Part shown: in pieces, positions 9,504 to 20,286 of the stretch
How the letters are laid out: the number at the start of each line of letters is the position of its first letter
Numbering within the stretch: the first letter of the stretch is position 1
Position numbers and translations under genes: made by a program
The notes under the pieces: model-generated
What the model was told of the DNA's origin: nothing
What the model saw: only the letters and a program-made list of their open reading frames with translations
The model's database searches: none
DNA from: Promethearchaeota archaeon
GTDB lineage: Archaea; Asgardarchaeota; Lokiarchaeia; Sigyniarchaeales; Promethearchaeaceae
Direction of reading: 5' to 3'
Assembly: GCA_016933055.1 (NCBI GenBank)
Contig: JAFGBS010000002.1
Span: 124,001 to 188,000, forward strand
DNA: 64,000 nt

Positions 9504-10988
9504 ATGCCAAGGGGAGGGGGAGGAGGATTCCGTGGTGGAGGTTTCTCCGGTGGTGGATTTTCAGGTGGATTTAGTGGCGGAGGATTTCGAGGTTCTGCAG
9601 GAAGTTTCCGAGTAGGGACTGTTCGTTCTAATGGAAGACCGTTCGGACGAACAGGGGCTACTCGAACAGTATCACATCCGACTAGTGGACCTTACCGTCA
9701 TACATATTACCGTCCTGCAGGACGGTATTGGGGTTGGTATGGCGGGTATTATCGCCCTTGGTATTGGAGATGGTGGTACAGACCGTTTTGGTGGGCAGGA
9801 TATTACTATAGACCTTGGTTTTATACGCCTGCGTATATTGGAGGTGGACTCATCTTATTAATCGTACTTCCTTTGATTCTTCTACCTCTATTTGGAGTTG
9901 CGATGTATTTTCCTTTCTCCGGAGGAATAAGTAGCGATGGAACCGTGACTTACCGTTCAACCGAAACACTCAGTTTTAATGAGTATTGGTATGAGTATGA
10001 AGATATGAAAACTGGTAATACTATAACTTATTCGTTCCAATCGTCTCCAGGAGTGATATCGTGGGCAATATCAGACGAATCTTTCGAGGAATTACCCACA
10101 ACCACCAGAAACGGGCAGTTTCTCGATAGGGTTATCGTGCCTGGAAATGAAGGATATGAGTACATACTTCTGTTTTTACGTCCAGGTTCCAGAATCGATT
10201 ATGAATTCAATGCTTCAGATCCTATTGAATTTTTCATTGCAGACACACAAGATATGATAACGTGGAACAATTATGGAACTCCGGTATTTTACCGACATCT
10301 AGTTGATGTGACATCCGGAACGGGGATTCTTAATATAAACACTGCTCAGGATTATTATGTCGTATGGTATAATGATGGGAGTTCTGCCATTGATGTGGAT
10401 GTGAATATTGAATATTTAGAAACCGGAGTACCTGATCTCACAGCAGCAGATAAATATGGAATTGCTACCGATTTTGCTTCCGGAGATTTTACCGTAACCA
10501 GTGATGGACGATGGTATTTCTTTGTGTATTTTGATCCCATGCATTCTCCTGAGGAAACCCAAGAAATAACTTTCGATGTTCAATTTCAAATCGGAAAAGA
10601 GGGAAATCTACTTGCATGGGAACGAGCACGACCATGGTTAATCTTTTTTGGGATTGTGGCAGGAGTGGTTATAATATTCGCAGTTTTTAATCGGAGAAAA
10701 CAAAAAGAGTTCAAAACGACCAAAAGTGACGCACCAGGAATTAGTAATGAGTCGGGTAGAGATGCGGTAGAAGTAAAAACAGACAGTAGAACAACCGTGC
10801 CATGTCCTCGATGTGGTAGTTCCATGAAGTCCACAGATATTTATTGCCAGAAATGTGGAGAAAAAAGAGAAGGGAGGCGTGCTGGTACTGAGACTATCAC
10901 ATCTCGACAAGAGATTTGTGAATATTGTGGTGCAAAACTACTCCTTAATGCAAAATTTTGCACTTTTTGTGGTTCTAGTATAAAATAA
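9504..10988 (+). CDS. Gly-rich (RGG/FSGGG-type) plus aromatic-rich membrane protein with C-terminal double zinc ribbon
   Basis: GGGGGFRGGGFSGGGFSGGFSGGGF; YWGWYGGYYRPWYWRWWYRPFWWAGYYYRPWFY; two TMs; CPRCGSSMKSTDIYCQKCGEK and CEYCGAKLLLNAKFCTFCGSS. Abuts the CBS gene. Confidence 0.75.
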   Translation: MPRGGGGGFRGGGFSGGGFSGGFSGGGFRGSAGSFRVGTVRSNGRPFGRTGATRTVSHPTSGPYRHTYYRPAGRYWGWYGGYYRPWYWRWWYRPFWWAGYYYRPWFYTPAYIGGGLILLIVLPLILLPLFGVAMYFPFSGGISSDGTVTYRSTETLSFNEYWYEYEDMKTGNTITYSFQSSPGVISWAISDESFEELPTTTRNGQFLDRVIVPGNEGYEYILLFLRPGSRIDYEFNASDPIEFFIADTQDMITWNNYGTPVFYRHLVDVTSGTGILNINTAQDYYVVWYNDGSSAIDVDVNIEYLETGVPDLTAADKYGIATDFASGDFTVTSDGRWYFFVYFDPMHSPEETQEITFDVQFQIGKEGNLLAWERARPWLIFFGIVAGVVIIFAVFNRRKQKEFKTTKSDAPGISNESGRDAVEVKTDSRTTVPCPRCGSSMKSTDIYCQKCGEKREGRRAGTETITSRQEICEYCGAKLLLNAKFCTFCGSSIK

Positions 10989-11088
10989 TCCATTTTTTTC
11001 TTTTTTACAGTCAATGTAAAAGCCTAGAGATAAATTGTGAAATTAAGAAGACGATTACACTTGTAATTTGGATAAAAAAAAGAATTAA

Positions 11089-11928
11089 TTAGTCTTTTCT
11101 AGATAGGGATGATTTTTTAAACCATGGAATAAGACGATTGGTTTCTCGGCGGTACTGCTGATAATCAACATTTTCTTGGAATCGTTTATCCAGCAGAGGT
11201 ATACCAGACAGAAACATTAACGAGACCCAAATCGCAATTGGACTGATTAAACCGATTACTTCGTAAGGAGAAGGCGTTATTAATCCCAAAACAAAAAATC
11301 CACACCACTGAACGATTTGTCCAAAGTAATTGGGATGCATTGAGTATTTCCATAACCCTGTCCGCAATATTTTCCCTTGATTAGTTGGATTGATCTTGAA
11401 TTTCCACATTTGAAGATCTGCCACAAGTTCTAATGAAAATCCCCCGACCCAGATTATCCCTCCAATGAGATAGAACAAACCATCTCCTTGCCATCCGCTG
11501 GAGACCGTGTAGTTAATTGCATAAACGGGAAATCCAATAATCATTACTGCGATCGCTTGTGGTAAATATAAAAACAGAAATCCTTTCCATGATGCAGATT
11601 TTCCGAAGTGATCTCGGTATTCTTTGAACCGTCGGGTTTCCCCAGTTTCTTCATCTTTTCCATAGTTTCGCAAGAAATGTATTACCGCTAATCGGACACC
11701 CGTGACTAAAATCAAAAATGTAGCAATGAGTTTCTGTCCGATAAATAAATTACCACGAAATATTCCTATTAATATTGCTGCAACCGGAAATCCTATTCCA
11801 TATGCAATGTTTACTGAATTATATCTCTTTTTGAGATATGCATAAAGGTATAATCCCCCAAAAAGTGCTAATATTATAAGAAAAGTAAACAAGTATGCTA
11901 ACCAAAATGATAAGACCATTATTACCAA
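11089..11928 (-). CDS. DUF1295/steroid 5-alpha-reductase-like membrane protein
   Basis: C-terminal GLWKYSMHPNYFGQIVQWCGFF pattern typical of DUF1295/ICMT-like enzymes; multiple TMs. Confidence 0.85.
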   Translation of the reverse strand: MVIMVLSFWLAYLFTFLIILALFGGLYLYAYLKKRYNSVNIAYGIGFPVAAILIGIFRGNLFIGQKLIATFLILVTGVRLAVIHFLRNYGKDEETGETRRFKEYRDHFGKSASWKGFLFLYLPQAIAVMIIGFPVYAINYTVSSGWQGDGLFYLIGGIIWVGGFSLELVADLQMWKFKINPTNQGKILRTGLWKYSMHPNYFGQIVQWCGFFVLGLITPSPYEVIGLISPIAIWVSLMFLSGIPLLDKRFQENVDYQQYRRETNRLIPWFKKSSLSRKD

Positions 11929-12136
11929 CTATTACACAATTAATTACCTAACATATTGTCGGTCCCTATTTAAATCAAACTATGCATTCCGTTTCTTACA
12001 AGGGGAAGTATCAAAGATATTTGTAATATTATTATAGCTAGGGTTTTTAAGAGACAAAAAACTTCGAATTTTAAATAGATAGACAAGGAATTATAACGAA
12101 ATCAATGAATAATCAAACGTTCTGAAGGGAAATTAA

Positions 12137-12457
12137 TTGAATATTGAAACAACGTGCACCGAATTAGAATATTACGAGGAAATCATTCGTTATTATGAAG
12201 ATTCATTATCTTCTGCAAACCAAACTGAAATTGAAGAATGGATGGGTTCGAAATACATCAGCATTTTAGATGATCTGAAAAGTAAACGACCCATTTCTGA
12301 CGCACCCATAGAGGATGTGGCAAAAAATGCCATATTACTGATTTTAAATTTATTCAAAACCAAACAGACAAATTATAGTTCCGTAACGTGGAATTGTTTA
12401 TCTAAACAAGAGCGTAAATTGGTCAAAGAAGCACTATTTCATGTCCTAGAATGCTAA
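12137..12457 (+). CDS. Hypothetical protein
   Basis: 106 aa, TTG start after a purine-rich stretch; no recognised family. Confidence 0.5.
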   Translation: MNIETTCTELEYYEEIIRYYEDSLSSANQTEIEEWMGSKYISILDDLKSKRPISDAPIEDVAKNAILLILNLFKTKQTNYSSVTWNCLSKQERKLVKEALFHVLEC

Positions 12458-12613
12458 TTTTTCTTCTTTGTTCGTGAAACTTCCATTTTACGGCTCAAGA
12501 TATCTCTTTAGATGGTACATAGGTACTATCTACATAATCAGTCTGAAAAACTCAAGAGAGATTTAGAGTAATAAAGAATAAAGAAAAAAAGCGTTTTCCA
12601 AGGTAATATCATC

Positions 12614-13882
12614 CTAAGATAATTCTAACTCGATAGATTTTGTTTCTTTGATAAAAATTAGAATTAACGGTATATTGATTAGGAGAACAAGACTTACAAT
12701 AAAAAATGAGGGGCCTAAAGTAACTTTAGTAATCAACCAAGAATTCAGAAATCCCCCTAAAATCGTGCCCAGAGCCGTCAATACCGAACGAATAGCTGTA
12801 CCGGTACCTCGAATATCAGTAGGAAGAATTTCGATAGAAATTAATCGGTTTACGACCCCTAAACTCCAATAAGTTAGAGAGGCAAGAGAAGCGCCTATTA
12901 AAAGAGCAATAAATGCGTAACTCGAGGTAGCTCCAAACACGGATAATGCAATAGACGCAGGAAGGAGAATCGAATAAATAATGAACATAGGTTTTCGACC
13001 AATTGTGTCCGAGAGAATGCCTGTTAAAAGATATCCGATAATTGCTGCCACTCCCATGGCAGTTATGACCCAATTTACTTGTTCTCCCGTAATATGATCG
13101 GATATGAATGCTTCCCCCAATTGTATGAATGTATAATTTAATCCCTGAAGGAATGACATAACCAAGATAGGTAGGAATGCAGTACGATATTTCCTTCCAA
13201 AGGGTTTGATGAATTTTCGTAGATTTTCTTTGGGGGTTGCTTTTTGAGTTTGGGTTTTCTTTAATTCATCAAATTTACGAGTTTCTTTGATCCAAATGAC
13301 GAGAAAAGAAATAGGGATAGCTAAAAAGGCAAAATACGTCATTCCTTGCCAATTGGTTGAGGTGTCTTCCGGAAGGAAAATACTCCGAAAAGTAGGCACT
13401 AAAAGGGCACCAATTACACCAAACACCAATATTAAGTTTAAGTTCAACCCCCGACGTTCCTTTCTACATTCCTCTGAAATATAGATCGTCCAAATATCCG
13501 AACTAAAGAAGATATACAGAAAGAATAAGGAAATACCATACTGAATGATAGATTGGGAAAAAAATATGACTAATGATGCAACACCCATGCCGAACATGGT
13601 AATGAACAAGAAAATGCGCCTGCCGAACACATCCGCAAGAACTTGATTGATAACCACAAATAACATGCCAATACTAGCTAATGCGACTACTAATGCCATC
13701 GTAGAATCTGCTTGAATTGGACTGAGATGACTTAAAAATTCCGCTTGAACCTTAGATACAATCACGTTGGGATATTGTGTTGTATAGGTATCAAAAATTT
13801 CCATAAAGCAAAGAAAGATGAAAAGAAACAGTAAATATCCTTTAGAACGCTGAGTTTCATTAGGTTGTTCTATGGATTCCAT
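12614..13882 (-). CDS. MFS transporter
   Basis: About 12 TMs; ADVFGRRIFLF and GILSDTIGRKPMF (MFS loop motifs). Confidence 0.88.
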   Translation of the reverse strand: MESIEQPNETQRSKGYLLFLFIFLCFMEIFDTYTTQYPNVIVSKVQAEFLSHLSPIQADSTMALVVALASIGMLFVVINQVLADVFGRRIFLFITMFGMGVASLVIFFSQSIIQYGISLFFLYIFFSSDIWTIYISEECRKERRGLNLNLILVFGVIGALLVPTFRSIFLPEDTSTNWQGMTYFAFLAIPISFLVIWIKETRKFDELKKTQTQKATPKENLRKFIKPFGRKYRTAFLPILVMSFLQGLNYTFIQLGEAFISDHITGEQVNWVITAMGVAAIIGYLLTGILSDTIGRKPMFIIYSILLPASIALSVFGATSSYAFIALLIGASLASLTYWSLGVVNRLISIEILPTDIRGTGTAIRSVLTALGTILGGFLNSWLITKVTLGPSFFIVSLVLLINIPLILIFIKETKSIELELS

Positions 13883-13913
13883 GACATTGAGTTAGTGTTA
13901 GAAATATAAAAAA

Positions 13914-14243
13914 CTATAATAATTTTTTACGGATTGCATCTAATGTTTGTTTTTGCATGGGATATTTCTCAAATGGTTCTACTAATTTTTCACAGGGATA
14001 GTAGGAACACTCAGCACATGTTATAAAATTTCTTTCTCTAGCACAAAGTCTAATTGTACATTTCTGACAAAAAAAAGGTAATTTTCCTTCTTCGGTATTA
14101 CACATATTGCAATATAATTCATTGATATCCAGATTCCATCGTTCTGCTGTTTTTTTTCGTAAATCTTCATCATTATTTCTTGTTGCAACATAAATTGGAC
14201 ATTTAGCACAATCTAATCCGCAATAAACTATATTCTCTTCCAT
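13914..14243 (-). CDS. DUF3795-like Cys-rich protein
   Basis: YCGLDCAKCPIYVATRNND...CNMCNTEEGKLPFFCQKCTIRLCARER...TCAECSYYPCEKL. Confidence 0.8.
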   Translation of the reverse strand: MEENIVYCGLDCAKCPIYVATRNNDEDLRKKTAERWNLDINELYCNMCNTEEGKLPFFCQKCTIRLCARERNFITCAECSYYPCEKLVEPFEKYPMQKQTLDAIRKKLL

Positions 14244-14278
14244 ATCCAGATCTAAAGGGAGTGTTGAATATAAAATAC

Positions 14279-15013
14279 TTAGGTTGTATGAAGAAGAAAC
14301 ATCGCGAGTTTATGAAACAAGGACATACCTTCCGCACCTAACCAGTATCTTAACGTAATATCCAGTGCAATACAAAAACTGGTGAATAAAGCAGTGGACC
14401 AAATAGCTTTCAATCCATATTGATAGAAGGGAATAAGGTGTTTGCGTTTTTGATCCGGTTGTAGTTGAGTTTGGATTGAAGAGAGAGAACTCACTTGGAA
14501 AACTGTTACCCAAATAAACGCTATGATCATAATCATTCCCAGATATATACCTAGATTATAAATTTTCCAAGTTCTACGAAAAGTGGTCAGATTTACAATA
14601 ATTAAAATCACTAGAAGGGGAATCTGAAATAGATTGTTTCTCATCAAGTTGATCCTATTGAAGAACCTGAGCTTTCCAAATCCTCTTTTTTGCAACTGGT
14701 ATTTTAAAGAAAACCCGGGAATCAAAGATAAGGTCAATAAACTTGCTAAAAATGCTAAGATTACTAAGATTACCCAGATCAATGCAGCAGGAAAGATTTT
14801 ATCAGCAATTTGAATTATAGCGAATCGAGCAAGAAATGAAAATAGTAAAGTTCCATTCAGTAAAGGAAATAGAAAAGATAATCCTACATATATCTTTTGA
14901 AGGGAATTTTTCTTTTCCTTAAATCGGGAAACTAATTCAATAAAAAAACGATGAGGAGCTATAATCCATAAATAAAATAATTCGTACCTTTTTGTTGATC
15001 TATTAGTTTCCAT
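14279..15013 (-). CDS. Multi-pass membrane protein, possibly Yip1-like
   Basis: 244 aa with five or more hydrophobic segments; ends one base before the heparinase-like gene. Confidence 0.6.
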   Translation of the reverse strand: METNRSTKRYELFYLWIIAPHRFFIELVSRFKEKKNSLQKIYVGLSFLFPLLNGTLLFSFLARFAIIQIADKIFPAALIWVILVILAFLASLLTLSLIPGFSLKYQLQKRGFGKLRFFNRINLMRNNLFQIPLLVILIIVNLTTFRRTWKIYNLGIYLGMIMIIAFIWVTVFQVSSLSSIQTQLQPDQKRKHLIPFYQYGLKAIWSTALFTSFCIALDITLRYWLGAEGMSLFHKLAMFLLHTT

Positions 15014-17506
15014 TTAGAATTCTCCTCCTAAAATGAACCGACTGAGACTTAATGCATTGTTCCGTACCCAAAACAAACCAGAAGGCACTGGTCTATTGCC
15101 TATATAGATATAAGGATTTATACTATCGATATGTATAGTGATAGCATCTAAACCAGTATCTTCTGCAAAAAGAAATGAATTTTCTTGTTTTTCAAAGAGA
15201 GTATTTCCATCTACTACCAACCTATCGAGCTTTCCAGCAAGCATCTGAGTTAAAGCATGAGTGGAATTGAAGTGTAACACCACCTGCTGACCATGAAATT
15301 GGTAATGGGAACCCCTATACTCAAAATAGAGACTTTCTTCTGTAGGATTCATCAGTGAAATGTGAAGATCCTCTCCTTGAGTTGTTGTTACAGAAAATAC
15401 ATTCCCTATCGCATTTCCTAGTGGTTCGATTGGATAAGTATGATCTCGATAGCTGAAGGGAATTCTGGTAACATTAATGTAAGGTTGATTGGCAGAAGGA
15501 TATAAAACCGTGAACCACGAAAATTTTCCATTTATTGAACCTTGGTAACGTAAAGTTGTCGCTTCTTCCCAATATCCCGTTTCAGTTCGATCTGCTCGGA
15601 TCCCGAAAGGTTGCTTGTATTGTTCTAGAGTTCCATTTTGTATTATATCCATGGAATTCCAAGGTCCAAATCCATATATCCCGATATTTCCATTCTCAAA
15701 ATCCGTGCGGATATTAAAATTATTATTGTTTCCAAATTCGGGAATGATTTCTGAGTAGGAATTTAATTTTGTTAAATTTGCATAGGGAAGGTGCCATAGC
15801 ATGGTTAGATCTACCTCCCTTCCATGCCAAAAATCGGACACTACCCAATAACGATTCAGATCCGAACTATTTGATGCGCTTTCCAAGAGATCAGAATCGA
15901 ATGTACCCCTAAAGTTACATAAAGTCACTTCTCGATCCCAAATATATCGACAGTCTTTTGTGCTAGCCCTTGCCACACTTCCAAGAAGTCCCGCTGTCCA
16001 TTGAGTAGCATAAGGAATTGCACGGGATTGAGGATTGTTATTAAACAATACTACGTTATGGGAGTAGGATTGTCGAAAATAATTGGAATAGAGATCATTA
16101 GTATAAGAAGAGACACCAGGATCCAATATCAACCGTCTTCCATAACCGTATAACTGTAAATTTCCAAAGTCTTGGTGCTGATGATAATGCTCTCCATATG
16201 ATCCTCCATCAAAATATGTAAAGAGGGCATCAGTGTCATTCCATGCAGTACGGGATAAGAATACTCCAATATCATTGAAATATACACTGAGATTAGGAGG
16301 AAATATTCCTATTGGTTCTCCTTCTGAATCAAAATAAGAAAATTCAAGATTGAGTGGAAAGAGTTGAGTGCCTTGCCCAATATAATATTTCATAAATCTC
16401 ATGTGAGAATCTCCAAAGGTTGTTCCATAGTGGTCAGGCATCGTGTTATGCAATAGAAATAGATAGGATTTTTGGATAGAATCTTTTAATTCAACATTAC
16501 TGGTCAGATGCTCATATTGATCGGCGATATATAAACAATCCCGTACGTCAGAAACGGCAATCATATGATATCGGAATGCATGTTCGCGAGAAGCCCCATC
16601 GGGATAAAAACTATTTTTTACCGCTCTAGATAAGGTATTCCATACTTCTTGTTCCCAATCCCGTGTTGGGGTGAAAAAATCCAAGTAGCCACAAATGGTT
16701 AATAATCCTTTCGATTCAGTAAATGCCCAATTATATTGGGTTTTATGAAAATCGGCGATATATCTACCATGATCAGCAATAAATCTGAGGAATAAGAAAC
16801 AAAATTCAGATGTAAAATAAGTTGAATTTTTTAGAACATCCCCCAATCCATATAAATTCTGTACTCGATACGCGGAATCCAAAGTTCTCCAAGTGTAGGA
16901 TGAACCAACGGGTTCCTTTTGGATGAAATCAGTGATCAAATCGATACATTCTCGAGCATAGAGTTCCGCAATTATAGTATTACCAATCGCTATATTCCCA
17001 ATATAGGCTCTCGCAAAATCTTGAATCCAACTCCATCTGGAAAATTGCCAGATCCATTCATCGTCTTGAGGATAGGGATTTTTATGCCAATTTGTATTGG
17101 GCATTTGCCTACCATTTACTAGAATCGTGTCGGAATCGGGATAATTTGCAATCTGCAAGGTTTTACCGTGTAGATTAAAAATTCGTTCCATTGCGAGATT
17201 GGAACGGTTCATCTCCTCAGTAAGGTTATAACTCTGGATTCGATACAGTGGGTCAGGAGGGCGATTTCTGAAATAATATAATAGGGTGCTTTTTGCTATG
17301 GACAGATCTCCCTCATCAGCAGTACGCTTGGCGATAGCTAAAGTGGAATTTGTTTCATCTAAGAGTGAAAAGAATAGGGACTCAGAATATGAAGAAGGTT
17401 CTTGCTGAAGATTGGGATAGATTGCCAAATAGACCAATGGCCCCACAATTAAAACTACATTCAAAACACCGAAGATAATTCCTCTCCAGCGCTTAGAAAT
17501 CTTCAT
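15014..17506 (-). CDS. Heparinase II/III-like polysaccharide lyase, membrane-anchored
   Basis: N-terminal TM anchor; AFTESKGLLTICGYLDFF; SYGEHYHQHQDFGNLQLYGYGRRLILDPGVSSY...SHNVVLFNNN, typical of heparinase II/III. Confidence 0.82.
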   Translation of the reverse strand: MKISKRWRGIIFGVLNVVLIVGPLVYLAIYPNLQQEPSSYSESLFFSLLDETNSTLAIAKRTADEGDLSIAKSTLLYYFRNRPPDPLYRIQSYNLTEEMNRSNLAMERIFNLHGKTLQIANYPDSDTILVNGRQMPNTNWHKNPYPQDDEWIWQFSRWSWIQDFARAYIGNIAIGNTIIAELYARECIDLITDFIQKEPVGSSYTWRTLDSAYRVQNLYGLGDVLKNSTYFTSEFCFLFLRFIADHGRYIADFHKTQYNWAFTESKGLLTICGYLDFFTPTRDWEQEVWNTLSRAVKNSFYPDGASREHAFRYHMIAVSDVRDCLYIADQYEHLTSNVELKDSIQKSYLFLLHNTMPDHYGTTFGDSHMRFMKYYIGQGTQLFPLNLEFSYFDSEGEPIGIFPPNLSVYFNDIGVFLSRTAWNDTDALFTYFDGGSYGEHYHQHQDFGNLQLYGYGRRLILDPGVSSYTNDLYSNYFRQSYSHNVVLFNNNPQSRAIPYATQWTAGLLGSVARASTKDCRYIWDREVTLCNFRGTFDSDLLESASNSSDLNRYWVVSDFWHGREVDLTMLWHLPYANLTKLNSYSEIIPEFGNNNNFNIRTDFENGNIGIYGFGPWNSMDIIQNGTLEQYKQPFGIRADRTETGYWEEATTLRYQGSINGKFSWFTVLYPSANQPYINVTRIPFSYRDHTYPIEPLGNAIGNVFSVTTTQGEDLHISLMNPTEESLYFEYRGSHYQFHGQQVVLHFNSTHALTQMLAGKLDRLVVDGNTLFEKQENSFLFAEDTGLDAITIHIDSINPYIYIGNRPVPSGLFWVRNNALSLSRFILGGEF

Positions 17507-17575
17507 TATAACCCTATTTATGTCGTCAAGGATTAAAGGTTTTAGGATTGAAAGAAATGGAAAAAAGGAGGGTTA

Positions 17576-18874
17576 TTACGATTGGGGATCTGCAGTTGGT
17601 ACAATAGAATCTAGTGAATACTTCTCTTCAAGAGATGATTGCGTTAATACAACAGAAAACCAATATAATGGAATAAGGCTTAGTTCTACGATTATAGAGA
17701 TAATAAAAGGATACTTCCTCCCAATTAGTTCCCAAGCAAGCCCTCCCAAAATTGGACCTATCACCGCTCCAGCATTAGAAAAAAAGGAGCTTAAACCAAA
17801 GATTTTCCCACGATGTTTTTTAGATATTCGGCTTAGATAGTTCTGAATAATTAATCCCCCCGTGGTAGCGATCGCCATATCGAATACGAGGATGATCGCA
17901 AATATCACAATATTTTGTGAGCCCAAATAGATCAATGCCCAGGTTAGAAAAGCACCTAAAGAAGCTGTAATAAGAATGGTAATCTTGGGTTGCATTTTAT
18001 CCACTAATTTTCCTAACCGTGGTGCCAAAATTAGGTTCAAAATACCCGCAGGTACCCATGCTAATGCCGCTTTCATAGTATCTACATCAAATACTTCAAG
18101 AAGATATTTTATAATAAATGGTTTGGAAATCGACCCGTTTGTGGAGGAAAGTAGTAACACAAAAAATAAAAACCCAATTCCGAAAGTGACCCAAAACGCG
18201 GTAGACTTTTTATCTTTGGAATTCTGAAATTCTGATTCAGGAATGGTAATTACTAGATTTTCATCTATAAATTTATGAAATAACAATCCTCCTGTGATAT
18301 TTGCTATTCCAAAAATTACTAAAGGAAGAAAGATGAGTAAAGGAAAATCAGGATAAATATCGCCAATATAGCTAGAATAAGTTAAACCGATAGAAGAGCC
18401 TACCATAATACTAATTCCCAACCAATAATCACGTTGTCCATAAGCGTTAGAACGATGGTCTTTATGAGATTTACTCCCTATCAAAGAATTAAACGGTACC
18501 CAAAAGAAAGAGACCATGAAACCTATTGTGAATGTGCCTACTACGAATAAGGGATAAGAACCTAAAAAAACCGCAATATAGAGGACAATATAAGCAAACC
18601 CCCTACCTACACTTCCAACTAAAATCAATTTCTTTTTGGATACCCGATCTGAGACGAATCCAGCTATAGGAGAACTTGCCATATAGCCAACGGTTTGCAT
18701 CGAGAAAATAAGTCCTAATTTTGTTGCCGGTATCATAAATACCACATCTGCAAGAACAGGGATCATGAATTCCAAATAAAAAAATGCCAGTCCAATAAAC
18801 AGCAGAAGTCTTACCATCCGATGAAAATCGGAAGTAAATTTGGTCAGGGATTCTCTTTCTTCCATGGGGATCAA
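17576..18874 (-). CDS. MFS transporter
   Basis: About 12 TMs, GFVSDRVSKKKLILVG; resembles the MFS at 48045-49322. Confidence 0.87.
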   Translation of the reverse strand: MIPMEERESLTKFTSDFHRMVRLLLFIGLAFFYLEFMIPVLADVVFMIPATKLGLIFSMQTVGYMASSPIAGFVSDRVSKKKLILVGSVGRGFAYIVLYIAVFLGSYPLFVVGTFTIGFMVSFFWVPFNSLIGSKSHKDHRSNAYGQRDYWLGISIMVGSSIGLTYSSYIGDIYPDFPLLIFLPLVIFGIANITGGLLFHKFIDENLVITIPESEFQNSKDKKSTAFWVTFGIGFLFFVLLLSSTNGSISKPFIIKYLLEVFDVDTMKAALAWVPAGILNLILAPRLGKLVDKMQPKITILITASLGAFLTWALIYLGSQNIVIFAIILVFDMAIATTGGLIIQNYLSRISKKHRGKIFGLSSFFSNAGAVIGPILGGLAWELIGRKYPFIISIIVELSLIPLYWFSVVLTQSSLEEKYSLDSIVPTADPQS

Positions 18875-18978
18875 CTTAATTCTCTAAATCTCCCTTGATT
18901 TTATGCCTTTTAAATGCTTTATATGGCATTTCTGTCCCTCTTTTGTTTAGTTTTAATAGATATTAGTAAATAAAAAAT

Positions 18979-19284
18979 ATGGTTATTCCATCTTTTGAAA
19001 GATCCCTTGATTTGCTAATCGATAACCAATTTGAGCTTTCGGAGGAAGAAGTGGATCAACTCTACCAAATTCTCTCCCAAGATCCAGAAATCATCAAAAA
19101 TTTGAATGCTTTGACTCGGAATATAGATATTAATACACTAGAAATGCCGCTTCTTAAAAAAACCTTGAAAGAAGTGGCTCAATCACAAGAAGATTGTCTT
19201 AATTCCGTATATGAAGAAATTACTAAAGATGAACGGATTATGGCATTCATCCAAAAAATCATTTTAGACCGATTATTGGATTAG
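18979..19284 (+). CDS. Hypothetical acidic protein
   Basis: 101 aa ATG ORF, no recognised family. Confidence 0.5.
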   Translation: MVIPSFERSLDLLIDNQFELSEEEVDQLYQILSQDPEIIKNLNALTRNIDINTLEMPLLKKTLKEVAQSQEDCLNSVYEEITKDERIMAFIQKIILDRLLD

Positions 19285-19410
19285 CAAATACATAAAATCG
19301 AGCATGATTTGGTACAACTGTAGCTGGATTTATAGTGGAAATTGAGGAGGATTTAATCCTGCAATGAAAATTTCTCTCCGATCCAGCTACCCATAATTTG
19401 TGTTTAATTG

Positions 19411-20193
19411 TTAGTTGGGTTGAGCACTTCCACAAATTGGGCAAATCCCCCAATCTGATTTGATTTTACTTTTACAATTCGGGCAAATTTTAAGATTGGA
19501 ATCTCGTTGTACTTGGTCTAAAGGTGTAAAAATAACCCCTGAAGTTTTATTTGAAGATATTTGATTTGAAGAAGAAATATCTTTTGGTTGTGGCCTAGGA
19601 GGGACGGGGGGTATATCTAATTCCAGGTTATTTTCGCTTGGTATATTTGGAGAAGACTGCTGAGTTGGACCCGTATAAAGAGGCGGATTTGTGGATGGCT
19701 TTGTTGCAGGAGGTAGTTCTTCAGGAATTTCAGATTCTACATTTTCGGAAACATGATAATAATAATAATTTTGATTATTATCCTCGGTAAATTCCATATT
19801 ATTCTCATCTATTCCTTTAAGATAATAAACGATTGTAGAATTGATGGGTACATTCAAAATTTCTGCTGCAAAATAATCCCCCTCACGAAGCATATCCATT
19901 TGGAACCATGAGATCCCGTTGTCTGCGGAAAAAAAAAGGGTTAATTTCGAAATTCTTACATCATCTTCAGTTAGTTGGGCAATGATTTTTATGGTTTTTT
20001 CTTTCTCCAGTTTAGGTGGCGGGGTTACTTCAGTTTCTGTAGGAGTAGCACTGGATTCCCTAACTGAAATGCCTCCCTCCCCTTTCCAGTCCGACTTGCA
20101 TTTGGGACACACGGTAAACCAATTTGGGTATTCAAAACCGCAATTTGGGCATTTCCGGGTCCAATATCGAGTAGTTTTGATTTTTTTCGCCAT
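19411..20193 (-). CDS. Double zinc-ribbon protein with Pro-rich linker and beta-sandwich-like domain
   Basis: N-term KCPNCGFEYPNWFTVCPKCKSDW, C-term CPNCKSKIKSDWGICPICGSAQPN; central ISKLTLFFSADNGISWFQMDM... region. Confidence 0.7.
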   Translation of the reverse strand: MAKKIKTTRYWTRKCPNCGFEYPNWFTVCPKCKSDWKGEGGISVRESSATPTETEVTPPPKLEKEKTIKIIAQLTEDDVRISKLTLFFSADNGISWFQMDMLREGDYFAAEILNVPINSTIVYYLKGIDENNMEFTEDNNQNYYYYHVSENVESEIPEELPPATKPSTNPPLYTGPTQQSSPNIPSENNLELDIPPVPPRPQPKDISSSNQISSNKTSGVIFTPLDQVQRDSNLKICPNCKSKIKSDWGICPICGSAQPN

Positions 20194-20286
20194 ATACGAT
20201 CTTCTCTCCTAGTGATCTACGGTTCGGTATATTTTATTTTTGTGGGTTCTTCGCCAGTTAACCTTCACAAGTAATATAGGTCCAAA

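Noticed and set aside
9631-9861. 76-aa plus ORF inside the Gly/aromatic-rich gene
   Set aside because: Alternate frame of the 9504-10988 gene; no independent start signal.
17520-17840. 106-aa plus ORF overlapping the 3' end of the MFS gene at 17576-18874
   Set aside because: Antisense to a clear 12-TM MFS protein, no recognisable features.
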